Part shown: piece by piece, positions 50,900 to 59,640 of the stretch
How the letters are laid out: each line of letters begins with the position of its first letter
Numbering within the stretch: position 1 is the first letter of the stretch
Source: Pseudomonadota bacterium
GTDB taxonomy: Bacteria > Pseudomonadota > Alphaproteobacteria > Caulobacterales > Caulobacteraceae
Direction of reading: 5' to 3'
DNA: 64,000 bases
Assembly: GCA_023451375.1 (NCBI GenBank)
Contig: JAEXZS010000040.1
Span: 23,518-87,517, forward strand
The notes under the pieces: model-generated
The model's database searches: none
The model's input: only the letters and a program-made list of their open reading frames with translations
Told to the model about the DNA's origin: nothing
Made by a program: the position numbers and the translations under genes

Positions 50900-52437
50900 G
50901 CCGTTCCATGGACCAGCCCAGACGCCCCCTGAAGAAGATCTGCATCGTCGGCGGCGGAACGGCCGGGTGGATCGCGGCGGCGACCATGGCCGAACACTGC
51001 AAGGGCCGGTTGGTCGATATCGAACTGGTGGAGTCCGACGACATCGGCACGATCGGCGTGGGCGAATCGACCGTCCCGCCCTTCCTGCAGATGCTGGCGC
51101 GGCTGGGCATCAACGAACAGGAGTTCATCCAGGAGACCCAGGCCAGCTTCAAGCTGGGCATTCGATTCGAGGATTGGACGGAGAAGGGCGAGAGCTACTT
51201 CCACCCGTTCGGCGCGATCGGGGCGCGGGTCGATGTCAGCGACTTCTATCAGGTCTGGCTGAAGGCGCGGACGCAGGGATATGGGCGGCCGCTGACCGAC
51301 TTCGCCCCCGCCGCCGCGATGGCCCGCCACGGCCGCTTCATGCTGCCCTTCAAGGCGCCGAGGACGCCCATTCACGGCGCCGCCTACGCCGTCCACGTCG
51401 ACGCCAAGCGAGTCGCCGGGTTCCTGCGACGCTTTTCAGAGGCGCGCGGCGTGGCGCGCACCGAAGGCGTCGTCGATGACGTGGCGCTGCGTCCCGACGG
51501 CTTCGTCCAGTCGCTTCGCCTCCGGAGCGGCAAGGTGATCGAGGCGGACTTCTTCATCGACTGCTCGGGCTTCCGCGCCCTGCTGATCGGCAAGGCGCTG
51601 GGGGTGGGCTACACCGACTGGTCGCAATGGCTGCTCTGCGACCGCGCCATCGCGGTGCAGACCGAGAACGTCGGCCCGCCGGCGCCCTATACCCTGGTCC
51701 AGGCGCAGGATTTCGGCTGGCGCTGGCGTATCCCGCTGCAGCATCGCACGGGCAACGGCTACGTCTTCAGCAGCCGTCATCTCAGCGACGACGAGGCGAC
51801 CGCCACCCTGATGGCCCAGGTCGAAGGCAAGCCTGTCGTCAAGCCCATGACGGTGCCGTTCAAGACGGGTGTCCGGGACCGGATATGGCACAGGAACGTT
51901 CTGTCGATCGGTTTGGCCGGCGGCTTCATCGAACCCCTGGAATCGACGGCCATCCACCTGATCCATCGCGGCATGGAGTTCTTTTTCCGGCTGATGCCGG
52001 ACCTCGACTGCGATCCCGCGCTGGTGAACGAGTACAATCGGCGGATGACGCTGGACTATGAGGAGATCCGCGACTTCGTCATCCTGCACTATGCGCTGAC
52101 GCGGCGCGGCGACACCGCCTTCTGGAGAGAATGCCGGGACATGGTCCTGCCGGAGGGCCTGCAGCACAAGCTGGAGGTCTTCCGCGCCAACGGAAGCGTG
52201 GTGGAGGGACTGGAGCCGCTGTTCCGCGAGGCCAGCTGGTACGCCGTGCTGAACGGCATGGGGGTGCGGCCGCGCAGCTACAATCCGCTGGTGGAACGGA
52301 TCGACTTCACCGGCATGCCGGCCGAGATGGACCAGGCCGCGACCATCCTGGACCGCTTCGCCGCCGACCTGCCCAGCCACCAGGACTTCATCCGCGACCA
52401 CTGCGCCGCGCCGGCGCCGCAGGCGATCCCGGCATGA
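50896..52437 (+). CDS. flavin-dependent tryptophan-halogenase-family protein, second copy
   Basis: A 513-residue paralogue of the upstream gene, clearly diverged in sequence. FAD motif CIVGGGTAGWIAAATMAEHC, GTIGVGESTVPPFLQMLARL, catalytic-lysine region ASFKLGIRFEDW, WxWxIP in GWRWRIPLQHR, and GLAGGFIEPLESTAI. All family landmarks are kept, so both copies look active. The ATG at 50896 overlaps the previous TGA (ATGA). The pair may act on different positions or substrates, or form a complex; this is inference only. Confidence 0.88.
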   Translation: MSRSMDQPRRPLKKICIVGGGTAGWIAAATMAEHCKGRLVDIELVESDDIGTIGVGESTVPPFLQMLARLGINEQEFIQETQASFKLGIRFEDWTEKGESYFHPFGAIGARVDVSDFYQVWLKARTQGYGRPLTDFAPAAAMARHGRFMLPFKAPRTPIHGAAYAVHVDAKRVAGFLRRFSEARGVARTEGVVDDVALRPDGFVQSLRLRSGKVIEADFFIDCSGFRALLIGKALGVGYTDWSQWLLCDRAIAVQTENVGPPAPYTLVQAQDFGWRWRIPLQHRTGNGYVFSSRHLSDDEATATLMAQVEGKPVVKPMTVPFKTGVRDRIWHRNVLSIGLAGGFIEPLESTAIHLIHRGMEFFFRLMPDLDCDPALVNEYNRRMTLDYEEIRDFVILHYALTRRGDTAFWRECRDMVLPEGLQHKLEVFRANGSVVEGLEPLFREASWYAVLNGMGVRPRSYNPLVERIDFTGMPAEMDQAATILDRFAADLPSHQDFIRDHCAAPAPQAIPA

Positions 52438-52501
52438 GGCTGGCGTCGTCCTTCCGCCTATTGCATAGCTTGGCGCTCGTCTTTCCGCAGGAACCCGACC
52501 C

Positions 52502-53554
52502 TTGCCTCGCGCCGTGACCATCAGGGATGTGGCCGCCGAGGCCGGCGTGTCGCTGCAGACCGTGTCGCGGGTCATCAACAACGGGCCGAACGTTCGCGAC
52601 GAGGTGAAGGCGCGGGTCAACGCGGCCATCGCCAAGCTGGGCTATACGCCTAGCCTCGCCGCGCGTCGGATGGGCGGGTCACGATCTTATCTGCTGCTGG
52701 CGCTGAACGACCGCGATCGCACGATCGAGGGTTGGGCGTCCGGCCAGGGCACGGACTGGGTCGACCAGATGCTGATGGGCGGCATGCTGGAGTGCGCCAA
52801 GCGCGGCTATCGCATGATCTTCGAGCTGGTGGACACCCATTCCAGCCACGTCGAGCGCGAGGTGGCGGGGGCGCTGGACGCGCTGAACCCCGACGGCGTG
52901 ATCCTGACGCCGCCGCACTCGGACAATCCGCAGATCACCCGGCTGCTGGAGCGACGCGGCCTGCCCTTCGCTCGGATTGGCTCGCAGGCTCAGGCTGCGG
53001 GATTCGCCATCGCCATGGACGACTCGGAGGCGGCGCGGGTGGCGACACGCCATCTGGCGGAGCGGGGACACCGCCGGGTCGCCTTCATCACCGGCAGCGA
53101 CGAATACGCCCTCAGCGCGGCGCGTCTTCAAGGCTACGAGAGCGCTTTGCGAGAGCGCGGGCTGTTCGACGCGGCCCTGGTCCAGCGGGGCGACTTCAGC
53201 TTCGAGTCCGGCGTCGCCGCCACGACCGCCCTGCTCGCGCTGGCGGACCGGCCGACCGCCATCGTGGCCAGCAATGACCAGATGGCGCTGGCGGCGCTGA
53301 AGGTCGCGACGGATCGGGGCATGGCCGTTCCGGCCGACCTGTCGATCATCAGCTTCGACGACACGCCCATCGTCCGCTTCAGCCATCCGCCGCTGACGGC
53401 GATCCGGCAGCCCATCGCGCCGATGACGGCCCGCGCGGCCGAGCTGCTGATGCGCGCCAAGGCGGGCGAGGACGGGCTCCCGCCGGAATCCATCGTACCC
53501 TTCGATCTGGTGGAGCGCCTGTCCGTGGCCCCGCCCGCCGCACGGTCCAAGTGA
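52502..53554 (+). CDS. LacI family transcriptional regulator
   Basis: A sugar-responsive repressor, 350 residues. DNA-binding domain TIRDVAAEAGVSLQTVSRVI plus NNGPNVRDEVKARV with hinge LGYTPSLAARRMGGSRS, then a periplasmic-binding-protein-like effector domain (SYLLLALND, GVILTPPHSDN, RRVAFITGSDEYALSAARLQ, AIVASNDQMALAALKVA, ISFDDTPI). TTG at 52502 has AGGA about eleven bases upstream; GTG at 52514 is the alternative. It lies 64 bases after the second halogenase and probably controls this island through the palindrome at 43606. Confidence 0.93.
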   Translation: MPRAVTIRDVAAEAGVSLQTVSRVINNGPNVRDEVKARVNAAIAKLGYTPSLAARRMGGSRSYLLLALNDRDRTIEGWASGQGTDWVDQMLMGGMLECAKRGYRMIFELVDTHSSHVEREVAGALDALNPDGVILTPPHSDNPQITRLLERRGLPFARIGSQAQAAGFAIAMDDSEAARVATRHLAERGHRRVAFITGSDEYALSAARLQGYESALRERGLFDAALVQRGDFSFESGVAATTALLALADRPTAIVASNDQMALAALKVATDRGMAVPADLSIISFDDTPIVRFSHPPLTAIRQPIAPMTARAAELLMRAKAGEDGLPPESIVPFDLVERLSVAPPAARSK

Positions 53555-53558
53555 GCGA

Positions 53559-53589
53559 TTGCCAAGCGCGGAAATGAGCGCTGTATAAC
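53559..53589 (+). promoter_or_regulatory. candidate promoter giving a leaderless MFS mRNA
   Basis: TTGCCA (53559-53564), a 19-base spacer, then TATAAC (53584-53589), six bases before the ATG at 53596. No Shine-Dalgarno is visible. A start of transcription at or next to the A of ATG is expected. Confidence 0.4.
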
Positions 53590-53595
53590 GACCGT

Positions 53596-54798
53596 ATGTC
53601 GGCCCGACGCTCCCTGTCCCCGCTGCTGCTTCAGGGCATGGCGTATGCGGGCATGGTGATCGGCTATGTGCCGCTGCTGACGCTCATCCTGCCGATCCGC
53701 CTGACGGAAATGACGCCGCCGGGAGATGAGGTGCGGTGGCTGGCCCTGTGCGCCATGGGCGGGGCCCTGGCGGCCAGCGTCGGCAACATCTTCGGCGGCT
53801 GGATCAGCGATCGGACCCGGGAAGGCGGCATGGGACGCCGAAGCTGGGCCGCGATCGGTCTGGCGGGCTTCGTGGCGTCGTTGGTCCTGGTCGAGATCAG
53901 CCGACGGCCGGAGGACATGCTGCTCGCCATCGTGGTTTTCCAGTTGGCTCTCAATATGATGCTCAGTCCGATTTCCGCCGCCTTCGCCGAAGAGACGCCC
54001 GATGAACGGCGGGGGCTGCTGGGGGGCGTGCTGGGTTTCGTCTATCCCGCCGGTCCGCTGCTCGGCGTGATGGCGACGCTGCCAGCTGTGCGCGCGCTGG
54101 GCGTGGAACTGCTCGTCGTCGGGGCGACGACCTGCATCCTGTTATTGCCGTTTTTGATCACCCCCGCCCCCGGCGCGCGGCTTCGCCTTGTTGAGGACGA
54201 TGACAGCCGCCGAAAGCTGGCGGACTTCGGGCGCGCGGGGGCGGCGCGCCTGCTGCTGCAGATCGCCGGCGGCATCCTCTTCGCCTTTCTCCTCTACTAT
54301 GCAGCTGGGCTTCCGGACGCGCCGTCCTTCAAGGGGGACCTCGCCTCTTCGACGGCGGGCGTGGTGGCGCTCGTGACCTTGGTCAGCGCGCCGGTCAGTC
54401 TGGCGATCGGCTGGGCGACCCAGCGGTTCGGCGGCTGGCGGTTCTGGCTGGCGCTGGCGGCCGGGGCCTGCGCCCTTGGCCTGATCCTCATGGCCTTCGC
54501 GCAGGAAACGTCCGTCGCCATGGCGGGCTATGCGATCTTCGGGTGCGCCCTAGCGGTCTTCCTGGCTCTTCACACCGCCTATGCGATGCGATTGCTGCCC
54601 TCCAGCCGCCGTTTCGGATTCGATCTGGGGGTGATGAATCTGACCAACACCGTGCCCTCGATCATCGGTCCGGGCCTGACCTGGTTCGTGCTTTCGATCG
54701 CCGATTACAAGACGCTTCTGCTTCTGCTCGGCCTGTGCAGCCTCGCCTCGGCCGCGCTGATGATGTCTATCCGCAGGCGGTACGCCAGGGCGATGTAG
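53596..54798 (+). CDS. MFS transporter
   Basis: A 400-residue inner-membrane transporter with about twelve hydrophobic segments. Characteristic loops are GNIFGGWISDRTREGGMGRR (A-motif-like), AFAEETPDERRGLLGG and the late RLLPSSRRFGFDLGVMN. It is a sugar- or glycoside-like (SUC2/GPH-like) MFS in feel, but I cannot name its subfamily. Its place after a LacI regulator, a TonB receptor and a glucosidase suggests import of the released sugar. Expressed possibly from a leaderless mRNA. Confidence 0.88.
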   Translation: MSARRSLSPLLLQGMAYAGMVIGYVPLLTLILPIRLTEMTPPGDEVRWLALCAMGGALAASVGNIFGGWISDRTREGGMGRRSWAAIGLAGFVASLVLVEISRRPEDMLLAIVVFQLALNMMLSPISAAFAEETPDERRGLLGGVLGFVYPAGPLLGVMATLPAVRALGVELLVVGATTCILLLPFLITPAPGARLRLVEDDDSRRKLADFGRAGAARLLLQIAGGILFAFLLYYAAGLPDAPSFKGDLASSTAGVVALVTLVSAPVSLAIGWATQRFGGWRFWLALAAGACALGLILMAFAQETSVAMAGYAIFGCALAVFLALHTAYAMRLLPSSRRFGFDLGVMNLTNTVPSIIGPGLTWFVLSIADYKTLLLLLGLCSLASAALMMSIRRRYARAM

Positions 54799-54801
54799 AG
54801 G

Positions 54802-55041
54802 TCAGTCGATCAGGCCCCGGCGTTGCATGTCCATCACCACCGGGTCGGTGAGGGCCGCGATGACTTCCAGGTCGAAGGCGTCCTCCGCCTGGGCTTGATC
54901 CGCGAACGTCTGGGCCGCGTGACGTCTCAGGGTGGACAGGCTAAAGCGTTGCTGCACGACCTTCTGCTGCGCCCCCAGCCTTTCTATGCGCTGCAGCCGG
55001 ACGCCGGCTTCCGATCGGATCAATGTCTTGCGCGTGGACAT
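54802..55041 (-). CDS. small helical protein of unknown function
   Basis: A 79-residue protein, basic at the N-terminus (STRKTLIRSEAGVRLQRIER) and helical after (LGAQQKVVQQRFSLSTLRRH, then AQAEDAFDLEVIAALTDPVV). ATG at 55041 has AAGGTGA about nine bases upstream, better than longer starts. It is convergent with the MFS gene with a three-base gap. No family recognised. Confidence 0.6.
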   Translation of the reverse strand: MSTRKTLIRSEAGVRLQRIERLGAQQKVVQQRFSLSTLRRHAAQTFADQAQAEDAFDLEVIAALTDPVVMDMQRRGLID

Positions 55042-55139
55042 GGTCTTCACCTTTCTGGGGAAGGTGGCACGGAAAACAGGGTTCCGGGAGTCCGGCTGCG
55101 TCCGACCGGCCCTGCTCCGCTTCAAATGTTTGTAACCCG

Positions 55140-55170
55140 AAAAAAAAGAGGCCCGGCGAACGGCCGGGCC
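55140..55170 (-). terminator. minus-strand terminator
   Basis: Read on the minus strand: GGCCCGGC, loop CGTTC, GCCGGGCC, then TCTTTTTTTT. It ends transcripts coming from the lipoprotein gene at 55249-55959. Confidence 0.9.
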
Positions 55171-55248
55171 AGCATGAGGTTCGGTGATGGTGGCCTCCCA
55201 AAGAAGCGGAGGCCACCCTCTTCGTTAACCGATTTGGTAAACACTTTC

Positions 55249-55959
55249 CTAATCAGGCAGCCAGGTCGTCTGACGGCCCGTGGGCGGCGTGGACATAGAG
55301 ACGCGCCAGCCCGCCCCAACTCTCTCGACTCCGTCCTGCTCAGAAGCTGCGCCTGGATAGGCGTATGACCGCCCGCCGGCTTCGATCCGGCGCGCGCCGG
55401 CGCCGATCAGCATGGCTCGCCAGCCGCCGCTGGGCAGAGGCGACGCAGGGCTGGCCTGTCCGTCGACAGTGATCGAGGCAGGCGCATCGCCGCGCCCCAC
55501 CACCTGGGTTGCGGCCCCATCGGAATCGACCGCCGCCAAGAGGCCGCTTCCGTCGAAGCGGCGCGTCGCCTGGCCCGATGCCATCAAGGCGACAGGCCCG
55601 CCGGGGATGATGACCAGGCGGGTGGGCGACTGGGAGGCGACCTCCCCCACCAGCACCTCCGGGGTGAAGACCATGGGGGTGGCCGGCGCCGGAAGCCGCA
55701 GTTCGAACCGCCCGGCGGCGTCAGCCGTAACGGCCGCGGCCGCCCCGTCTCCGCCTCTCAAGACGACACGTGCGGCGGGCCCAGCCGCGCCTGTGACGAC
55801 CAGCGTTCCCCTGTCCACCGCGACGCCGGCTATGTTGGGCGGCTGGACCCACGGCGACGCGGCCATCGGGTCGTCCGTGGGGGTTCGCGGCTCGTTGCCG
55901 TTCGAGCAAGCCGCTGCGGCCAGGAACAGCGCCGTCAGGGTGACGATCCGACATTTCAT
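55249..55959 (-). CDS. putative lipoprotein with carbohydrate/IPT-like fold
   Basis: A 236-residue protein with a lipobox (LFLAAAACS, Cys18) and a mature region with short beta-rich repeats: GVAVDRGTLVVTGAAGPAAR, VTADAAGRFELRLPAP, and ending GWRVSMSTPPTGRQTTWLPD. The pattern GTLVVTGAAGPAARVVLRGG hints at small immunoglobulin-like modules, but I do not recognise a family. GAGG precedes the ATG. It is divergent from the LOG gene and followed by a terminator after 79 bases. Confidence 0.72.
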   Translation of the reverse strand: MKCRIVTLTALFLAAAACSNGNEPRTPTDDPMAASPWVQPPNIAGVAVDRGTLVVTGAAGPAARVVLRGGDGAAAAVTADAAGRFELRLPAPATPMVFTPEVLVGEVASQSPTRLVIIPGGPVALMASGQATRRFDGSGLLAAVDSDGAATQVVGRGDAPASITVDGQASPASPLPSGGWRAMLIGAGARRIEAGGRSYAYPGAASEQDGVERVGAGWRVSMSTPPTGRQTTWLPD

Positions 55960-56067
55960 CCCGCGCCTCGACGATATAGGACTGGCGGCCCAGCGTTCGG
56001 GATGTGTTAGCTCGACCGCCGCGGGTTTGGCCATGGCCATGCCGAGCAATCCTGTTTCAGAGGCTTC

Positions 56068-56673
56068 ATGTCGCTCCCTTCCGTCTCGATCCAACCCTTC
56101 GACGGTCCGTCGGTCTGCCTGTTCTGCGCCTCGTCCGACGGTTCTGATCCCGCCTATCTGCAATCGGCCCGGGACTTCGGCGCGGCGACCGCCGCCAGCG
56201 GCTGGCGACTGGTCTATGGCGGCGGCGGAGTGGGCCTGATGGGCGCGGCGGCCCGTGCGGCCCATGAGGCGGGAGGCCGCGTGATCGGCATCATGCCCGC
56301 CTTCCTGCGCAGCCGCGAACGGCTGTTCGACGATGTCGAGACGATCGTCGTGACCTCGATGCATGAGCGCAAGCAGCTGATGTACGACCAATCCGACGCC
56401 TTCGTCGTGGCCCCCGGCGGCATCGGCACCTTGGAAGAGATCGTTGAACTGCTGTCGTGGAAGCGGCTGGACCTGCACGCCAAGCCCGTCATCTTCCTCA
56501 ACATCAACGGCTTCTGGAACGGCTTCTTCGAGCTGATGCGGCACAGCGTCGCCGAAGGCATGACGCCGGCCAACTTCCTTCAGGCCTGGAGCGTCGCCGA
56601 TACGGTGGCGGAAGCCATGAGCCAGCTGGAGAAGGGCGAAGGGACCCACGCCCAAAGATATGACCAGCGATAA
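56068..56673 (+). CDS. LOG family cytokinin-riboside-monophosphate phosphoribohydrolase-like protein
   Basis: Hydrolyses the N-glycosidic bond of nucleoside 5'-monophosphates; in bacteria the physiological substrate is usually unknown and may be AMP. It has 201 residues with the family motif PGGIGTLEEIVE, preceded by YGGGGVGLMG and MHERKQLMYDQSDAFVVAP. VCLFCASSDGSDPAYLQSAR is the N-terminus. AGAGG precedes the ATG. The full catalytic set is kept. Confidence 0.92.
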   Translation: MSLPSVSIQPFDGPSVCLFCASSDGSDPAYLQSARDFGAATAASGWRLVYGGGGVGLMGAAARAAHEAGGRVIGIMPAFLRSRERLFDDVETIVVTSMHERKQLMYDQSDAFVVAPGGIGTLEEIVELLSWKRLDLHAKPVIFLNINGFWNGFFELMRHSVAEGMTPANFLQAWSVADTVAEAMSQLEKGEGTHAQRYDQR

Positions 56674-56780
56674 CTGATCGGTGCTCATATAATTAGCCGC
56701 GCGGGATTGACAGTTTTCTAAGAAGACGGACAGTGACGCGGAACGGCTCCTTGCGGCCGTCGTCCACAATGGAGATTCCC

Positions 56781-57074
56781 ATGCGCGCCCTGCTCATTGC
56801 CGCGGTCCTGTTCGCCGCGCCGGCCGTCGTCGCCCAAACGCCCGCCGCCACCAGCCTGACCCTCGCCGACGCCGCCAGGGCGCCCAGCCGCTCGCTGATC
56901 ATCGACGGCGCGCGCTGGTCCTGCGAAGGCGCGGCGTGCACCGCCTCGGGCGGCTCCGAGCAGCCGGCGACGCGGGCCTGCCGCCGGGTGGTTCAGCGCC
57001 TCGGGCCAGTGACGTCCTTTTCCTGGAAGGGCGAAGCCCTGACGGACGAACAGATCGCCGCCTGCAACGCCTGA
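56781..57074 (+). CDS. small secreted protein
   Basis: A 97-residue exported protein. Signal peptide MRALLIAAVLFAAPAVVAQ, then a compact domain with three paired-looking cysteines (WSCEGAACTASG and TRACRRVV) plus a C-terminal CNA. Small proteins of this layout (RSLIIDGARWSCEGAACTAS) are common and uncharacterised in Caulobacterales. ATG at 56781 has GGAG six bases upstream, which sits just after another in-frame ATG at 56769. Function unknown. Confidence 0.65.
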   Translation: MRALLIAAVLFAAPAVVAQTPAATSLTLADAARAPSRSLIIDGARWSCEGAACTASGGSEQPATRACRRVVQRLGPVTSFSWKGEALTDEQIAACNA

Positions 57075-57092
57075 GAACCGGGCGGGCAGCCG

Positions 57093-58427
57093 TCAGGCCG
57101 CTTCGCCCTTCAGACGCCGGGCCAGGGTCTCACGGCCGATCAGCGGGACGATGGCCGCCATGTCCGGACCGTGCGGCTGGCCCGTCAGCGCCAGCCGCAG
57201 CGGCATGAACAGGCCCTTGCCCTTGGCCCCGGTCTCGCTCTTCACGGCGTTGGTCCAGACTGACCATGCGTCGGCGCCGATGGTTTCCGGCAGCAGCCGC
57301 AACGCGGCTTCGGCGAAGGCGGCGTCCTGGATCACCGGCGTGATCGGCCCCTTTACGATCTTCGCCATTTCAACGACATCGCCGAACTTCTGAAGGTTCG
57401 GCCGCACCGCGTCCCAGAAGGCTTCGCCGAGGTCCGCGTCCAACGCCTGGAGGCGCGGCTGGGCCGCCGCATAGTCCATGGCGTGCAGGGCCTGGGCGTT
57501 CAGCCGATCCAGGTCCGCCGTGTCGTAGCGGGCGGGCGAGCGGCCCATCTTGGAGAAGGCGAAGCTGCGCCCCAGCGCCTGGACCGACTCGCCGACCTCC
57601 AGCGGATCGGAGGTGCCGATGCGACCCAGGTGGCTGGTGATCGCGATGGGCTCATAGCCCTGCTCGCGCATCTCGCTGATGGAGAGGGAGCCCAGCCGCT
57701 TCGACAGGGCCGCGCCGTCGGCGCCGACCAGCAGCGGCATGTGGGCGAACCCCGGAACCGTCGCACCCAGCGCCTCGAAGATTTCGATCTGCGCGCCGGT
57801 GTTGGTGACGTGATCCTCGCCCCGGATGATGTGGGTGATCGCCATGTCGATGTCGTCCACCACCGACGGCAGGGTGTAGAGGAACAGGCCGTCCTCGCGG
57901 ATCAGCACGGGATCCGACATCGACGCCGTGTCGACCTCCGCATGCCCGCGCGCCAGGTCCTCCCAGGCGACGCGCCTGCCTTCCAGCCTGAAGCGCCAAT
58001 GCGGGCGCCGGCCCTCGGCCTCGTAGGCGGCCTTCTGCGCCTCGGTCAGCTCCAGCGCCGCGCGGTCGTAGATGGGAGGCAGGCCGCGCGACAGCTGCAC
58101 CTTGCGGCGCCGGTCCAGCTCCTCGGCGGTTTCGTAGGCGGGGTACAGCCGGCCGGAGGCCTTCAGCCGCTCGGCGGCGGCTTCATAGCGGTCGAACCGC
58201 TTGGACTGGTTGTATCGCTCGTCCCAGGTCAGGCCGAGCCAGTTCAGGTCGTCCTCGATCCCCTGCTCGAACTCGGGCGTCGAGCGCGCGAGATCGGTAT
58301 CGTCGATGCGCAGCACGAAAGCGCCGCCCTGCCCCTTCGCGAACAGCCAGTTCACTAGGGCGGTGCGGACGTTGCCGACGTGCAGCTTACCCGTCGGCGA
58401 CGGGGCGAAACGGACCTTGACGGACAT
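57093..58427 (-). CDS. gltX: glutamyl-tRNA synthetase
   Basis: Charges tRNA(Glu), and often tRNA(Gln) in organisms with GatCAB. It has 444 residues, slightly short. The HIGH-like motif is FAPSPTGKLHVGNVRTAL; FLYTLPSVVDDIDMAITHII is the substrate-recognition block, and RGEDHVTNT follows. The KMSKS equivalent reads ALSKRLGS, keeping the catalytic lysine. Alphaproteobacteria often carry two GluRS paralogues; this compact form is probably one of them. ATG at 58427 chosen on homology. Confidence 0.93.
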   Translation of the reverse strand: MSVKVRFAPSPTGKLHVGNVRTALVNWLFAKGQGGAFVLRIDDTDLARSTPEFEQGIEDDLNWLGLTWDERYNQSKRFDRYEAAAERLKASGRLYPAYETAEELDRRRKVQLSRGLPPIYDRAALELTEAQKAAYEAEGRRPHWRFRLEGRRVAWEDLARGHAEVDTASMSDPVLIREDGLFLYTLPSVVDDIDMAITHIIRGEDHVTNTGAQIEIFEALGATVPGFAHMPLLVGADGAALSKRLGSLSISEMREQGYEPIAITSHLGRIGTSDPLEVGESVQALGRSFAFSKMGRSPARYDTADLDRLNAQALHAMDYAAAQPRLQALDADLGEAFWDAVRPNLQKFGDVVEMAKIVKGPITPVIQDAAFAEAALRLLPETIGADAWSVWTNAVKSETGAKGKGLFMPLRLALTGQPHGPDMAAIVPLIGRETLARRLKGEAA

Positions 58428-58501
58428 GGGGATCAGCACCTCAAACGAGGCGGCTAGGTCGCGCCGCACGCCCTTCAAGTCAAGGCGCGAAGACCGATTC
58501 C

Positions 58502-58936
58502 TCAGTCGTCGCGATGAACGCGTTCGCGGCGCTCGTGCCGTTCCTGCGCCTCGACGGACAAGGTCGCCGTCGGGCGAGCCTCCAACCGGCCCAGGCCGAT
58601 CGGTTCGCCGGTGTCCTCGCAGTAGCCGTAGGTGCCGTCCTCGATCCGGCGCAGCGCCTCGTCGATCTTGGAGATCAGCTTGCGCTGACGGTCGCGAGTC
58701 CGCAGCTCCAGCGCCCGATCAGATTCGGACGACGCCCGATCCACCAGATCCGGATGGTTCTCCGTCTCGGCCTTCAGATTGACGACCGTGCCCTTGGACT
58801 CGCGAAGGATGTCGTCCTTCCAGTCCAGCAGCTTCTTCTTGAAATAAGCCAACTGCCGCTCATTCATGAACGGCTCGTCGTCGGACGGTCGATAAGTCAC
58901 CGGTTCCTCGGACATCACAGACGCCAATGCGTTCAT
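58502..58936 (-). CDS. dksA: RNA polymerase-binding transcription factor DksA
   Basis: Binds the RNA polymerase secondary channel and, with ppGpp, represses rRNA promoters. It has 144 residues. A long coiled coil includes FMNERQLAYFKKKLLDWKDD and SDRALELRTRDRQRKLISKI, then the degenerate zinc-finger block YGYCEDTGEPIGLGRLEARP. Only one of the four zinc cysteines remains, the other three positions being Thr, Ser and Glu, so it does not bind zinc in the canonical way. The ATG at 58936 is preferred; an internal ATG at 58915 is possible. Confidence 0.94.
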   Translation of the reverse strand: MNALASVMSEEPVTYRPSDDEPFMNERQLAYFKKKLLDWKDDILRESKGTVVNLKAETENHPDLVDRASSESDRALELRTRDRQRKLISKIDEALRRIEDGTYGYCEDTGEPIGLGRLEARPTATLSVEAQERHERRERVHRDD

Positions 58937-58979
58937 CGCACTCACGCTCTTAAAGCACGCCCCCCTGTGGCGTAGGGGC

Positions 58980-59008
58980 CGTATAGTCACACTGACGAGT
59001 CGCGGCAA
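58980..59008 (-). promoter_or_regulatory. candidate dksA promoter
   Basis: On the minus strand TTGCCG (59008-59003), a 17-base spacer and TATACG (58985-58980). It lies about 44 bases before the dksA start. Four of six bases match in each hexamer. Confidence 0.4.
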
Positions 59009-59087
59009 CGTGGCTCGCGATTCCGTGATCGATCCGCTGAATTTTCCTTGCGCCTGAATGAGCTGGCGCGAACCCGGACTCGCGAGT

Positions 59088-59513
59088 TCAGCGCCCGCCC
59101 CGACGCAGCTCGGCCTTGGCCAGTTCAACCGACGCGCGAAGGTCGATCTGATCCAGCACCGACTTGAGTCCCGCGTCCTCTTCGTCGGCGCGCTCCTCGC
59201 GAAGACCCCGCGTCAGGCGATCCAGCGCCGCCTCCCCGCTTTCGCCGGACAGGAGCGCCAGCTTCAGTTCCTCCAGCCTGTCTAGGAGGCCGCCGCCCCG
59301 ACGGATGGCGCGCCGCCTCCGCTCCAGCGGTCCTTCCACGCCCTGCAGGGCCATCAGGGCGGACACGTCCGCCACGCCGGCCGTCGCCGACGCCGCGTTC
59401 GTGGGCGCAGCCGATGGAGCCGCCCCCGCCGGCCCTATCGAGAAGCCGGATGTGGGGCGCGCGGACCGCGATCCGGAAGCGGCGGCGGGACCTGTGGGAC
59501 CAGTGACCTTCAT
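59088..59513 (-). CDS. fliX: flagellar assembly regulator FliX
   Basis: A 141-residue trans-acting regulator that couples basal-body assembly to FlbD/sigma-54 activation of class III/IV flagellar genes in Caulobacter. An Ala/Pro/Ser-rich N-terminus is followed by the family core GVEGPLERRRRAIRRGGGLL and DRLEELKLALLSGESGEAAL, then a C-terminal LDQIDLRASVELAKAEL. GGAG precedes the ATG. It is divergent from flgI, as in Caulobacter. The 59514-59692 gap contains GTTAAC and the sigma-54-like site. Confidence 0.93.
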   Translation of the reverse strand: MKVTGPTGPAAASGSRSARPTSGFSIGPAGAAPSAAPTNAASATAGVADVSALMALQGVEGPLERRRRAIRRGGGLLDRLEELKLALLSGESGEAALDRLTRGLREERADEEDAGLKSVLDQIDLRASVELAKAELRRGGR

Positions 59514-59640
59514 GGGACGCTCCGGGACATGCTCCTTCCATCGCCCGCTGGAGTGAGCGTTTGGTTAACGGCGCGGCAAAACTTGCCGGGAGCAGCGCCC
59601 CCAACGCAATCGCCCCTTTGAATTCGCTGAGGTTTCCTCC

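Noticed and set aside
56688..56693. TATAAT hexamer upstream of the small secreted protein gene
   Set aside because: No -35 at 16-18 bases on either strand; the nearby TTGACA at 56707 has no matching -10 either.
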